Shown here: positions 63,301 through 64,000 of the stretch, piece by piece
How positions within the stretch are numbered: the first letter of the stretch is position 1
Layout: the number at the start of each line of letters is the position of its first letter
NCBI GenBank assembly: GCA_036346355.1
Contig: CM070581.1
Location: 6,696,001 to 6,760,000, forward strand
DNA length: 64,000 nt
Source: Rhipidocladum racemiflorum
Lineage: Eukaryota > Streptophyta > Magnoliopsida > Poales > Poaceae
Direction: 5' to 3'
Translations under genes and position numbers: made by a program
The notes under the pieces: generated by a model
Told to the model about the DNA's origin: nothing
Seen by the model: the letters and a program-made list of their open reading frames with translations, nothing else
The model's database searches: none

Positions 63301-64000
63301 TGGCTGCATTTCAACTTGCTTTCGCCTCTCGGCTTCTTGATGACGATTTCGAGGTCAATTTTAAGAGGAGCTCTTGTAGGATCCTCGATTCTTCTAGGGA
63401 GTTTGTTTATGGATTTCGTTTTGGGAGAGTCTTTCGTGCTGATTTTTCTTCTTCCTCTAGAGACTCTCTCCATTGCCTTATTGCTTCTGAGTCCCGTGAT
63501 CTCTCCTTTTGGCATAGGAGACTTGGTCACATTGGCTTTGATCATTTGACTCGAGTTAGCGGCCATGATCTCATTCGTGGCCTGCCTAAACTCAAGATGG
63601 TCAAATATGTTGTATGTTCTCCTTGCCGACATGGCAAGATGGTTGCTGCCTCCCATCCTCCAGTCCCGAGTGATGATCGATGCACCAGACATTTGCTACA
63701 CATGGATACTGTTGGTCCACTCGAGTGCGATCGGCCGGTGGGTAGTGGTATATTCTTGTCATTGTCGATGATTTTCGAGGTACTCTTGGGTGTTTTTCAT
63801 GGCCTCGAAGGATGAGTGTTTTTCACACTTCAGGGGTTTGGTCCGTAGGTTGTCTGTTGAGCTCCCAGGTGCCTTACGAGCGATCCGCGATGACAATGGC
63901 ACGGAGTTCAAGAACTCCTACTTTAGCAAAGATCTGTGAGGAGTTAGGCTTAGAGCATCAGTTCTCCTCTCCATCGTCCCTCGGCAAAATGGCGTAGTGG
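63300..64000 (+). pseudogene. Copia GAG-pre-integrase and integrase start, window edge
   Basis: SFWHRRLGHIGFDHLTRVSG is the conserved H-x-R-L-G-H zinc region. LKMVKYVVCSPCRHGKMVAA and LLHMDTVGPLECDRPVGSGI follow, with the first D of the integrase triad. After a frameshift the second D region (RDDNGTEFKNSYF) and EELGLEHQFSSP appear. The window ends before the E. Confidence 0.85.

Overview
This window looks like a euchromatic, transposon-rich stretch of a grass (Poaceae) nuclear genome, probably panicoid but not identified further. The evidence is spliced plant genes (an F-box/DUF295 gene, PPR and TTC5-like fragments), GC-rich third codon positions in host genes, and grass-type transposable elements: CACTA, hAT/Ac-like, Stowaway, Helitron, a Tat-type Ty3/gypsy element, a second gypsy element, and copia elements. 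There is no bacterial-style operon, CRISPR array or rRNA.

Region 1 (1-29 kb) is a tandem array of small secreted proline-rich proteins of the PELPK type: a signal peptide followed by Pro-Glu-Leu/Val-Pro-Lys repeats. There are five intact plus-strand genes at 1748, 5855, 17137, 21550 and 28310, a decayed copy at about 55-630, and an inverted 3' relic at about 15.73-15.78 kb. Genes 1-3 are near-identical and share promoter, 3' end and a downstream module (an AT-rich array of ~170-bp repeats, then a CA-rich block). A 3018-bp non-autonomous CACTA element sits downstream of gene 2 with a perfect TCT target duplication. Its empty site is preserved after gene 1. A truncated copy sits at the identical site after gene 3, so the order of insertion and duplication can be read. 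A hAT-like element with a GC-rich minisatellite occurs twice in the array.

Region 2 (22.6-33.4 kb) holds LTR, LINE and MITE debris, an (ATT)n microsatellite, gene 5, and a frameshifted PPR gene whose 5' leader carries a hAT element with a 15-bp-arm palindrome.

Region 3 (33.4-49.4 kb) contains two copies of an F-box/DUF295 locus. The distal copy (47680-49144, two exons) is intact. The proximal copy is cut after about 330 coding bases by a nested, deleted retrotransposon block (copia within Tat-type gypsy). Between them lie a PPR exon fragment carrying a frame-neutral Stowaway insertion and a likely Helitron (about 43.8-47.24 kb) with three consecutive spliced exons of a TTC5-like gene.

Region 4 (49.8-64 kb) is a plus-strand Ty3/gypsy element with a 4.5-kb 5' LTR. 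That LTR is inflated by two Ac/Ds-like elements that share one outer 8-bp target duplication, so they look like a macrotransposon. A copia element is inserted in the gypsy integrase and runs off the window end. Apart from the five PELPK genes and the distal F-box gene, essentially all coding potential is mobile-element or decayed sequence.
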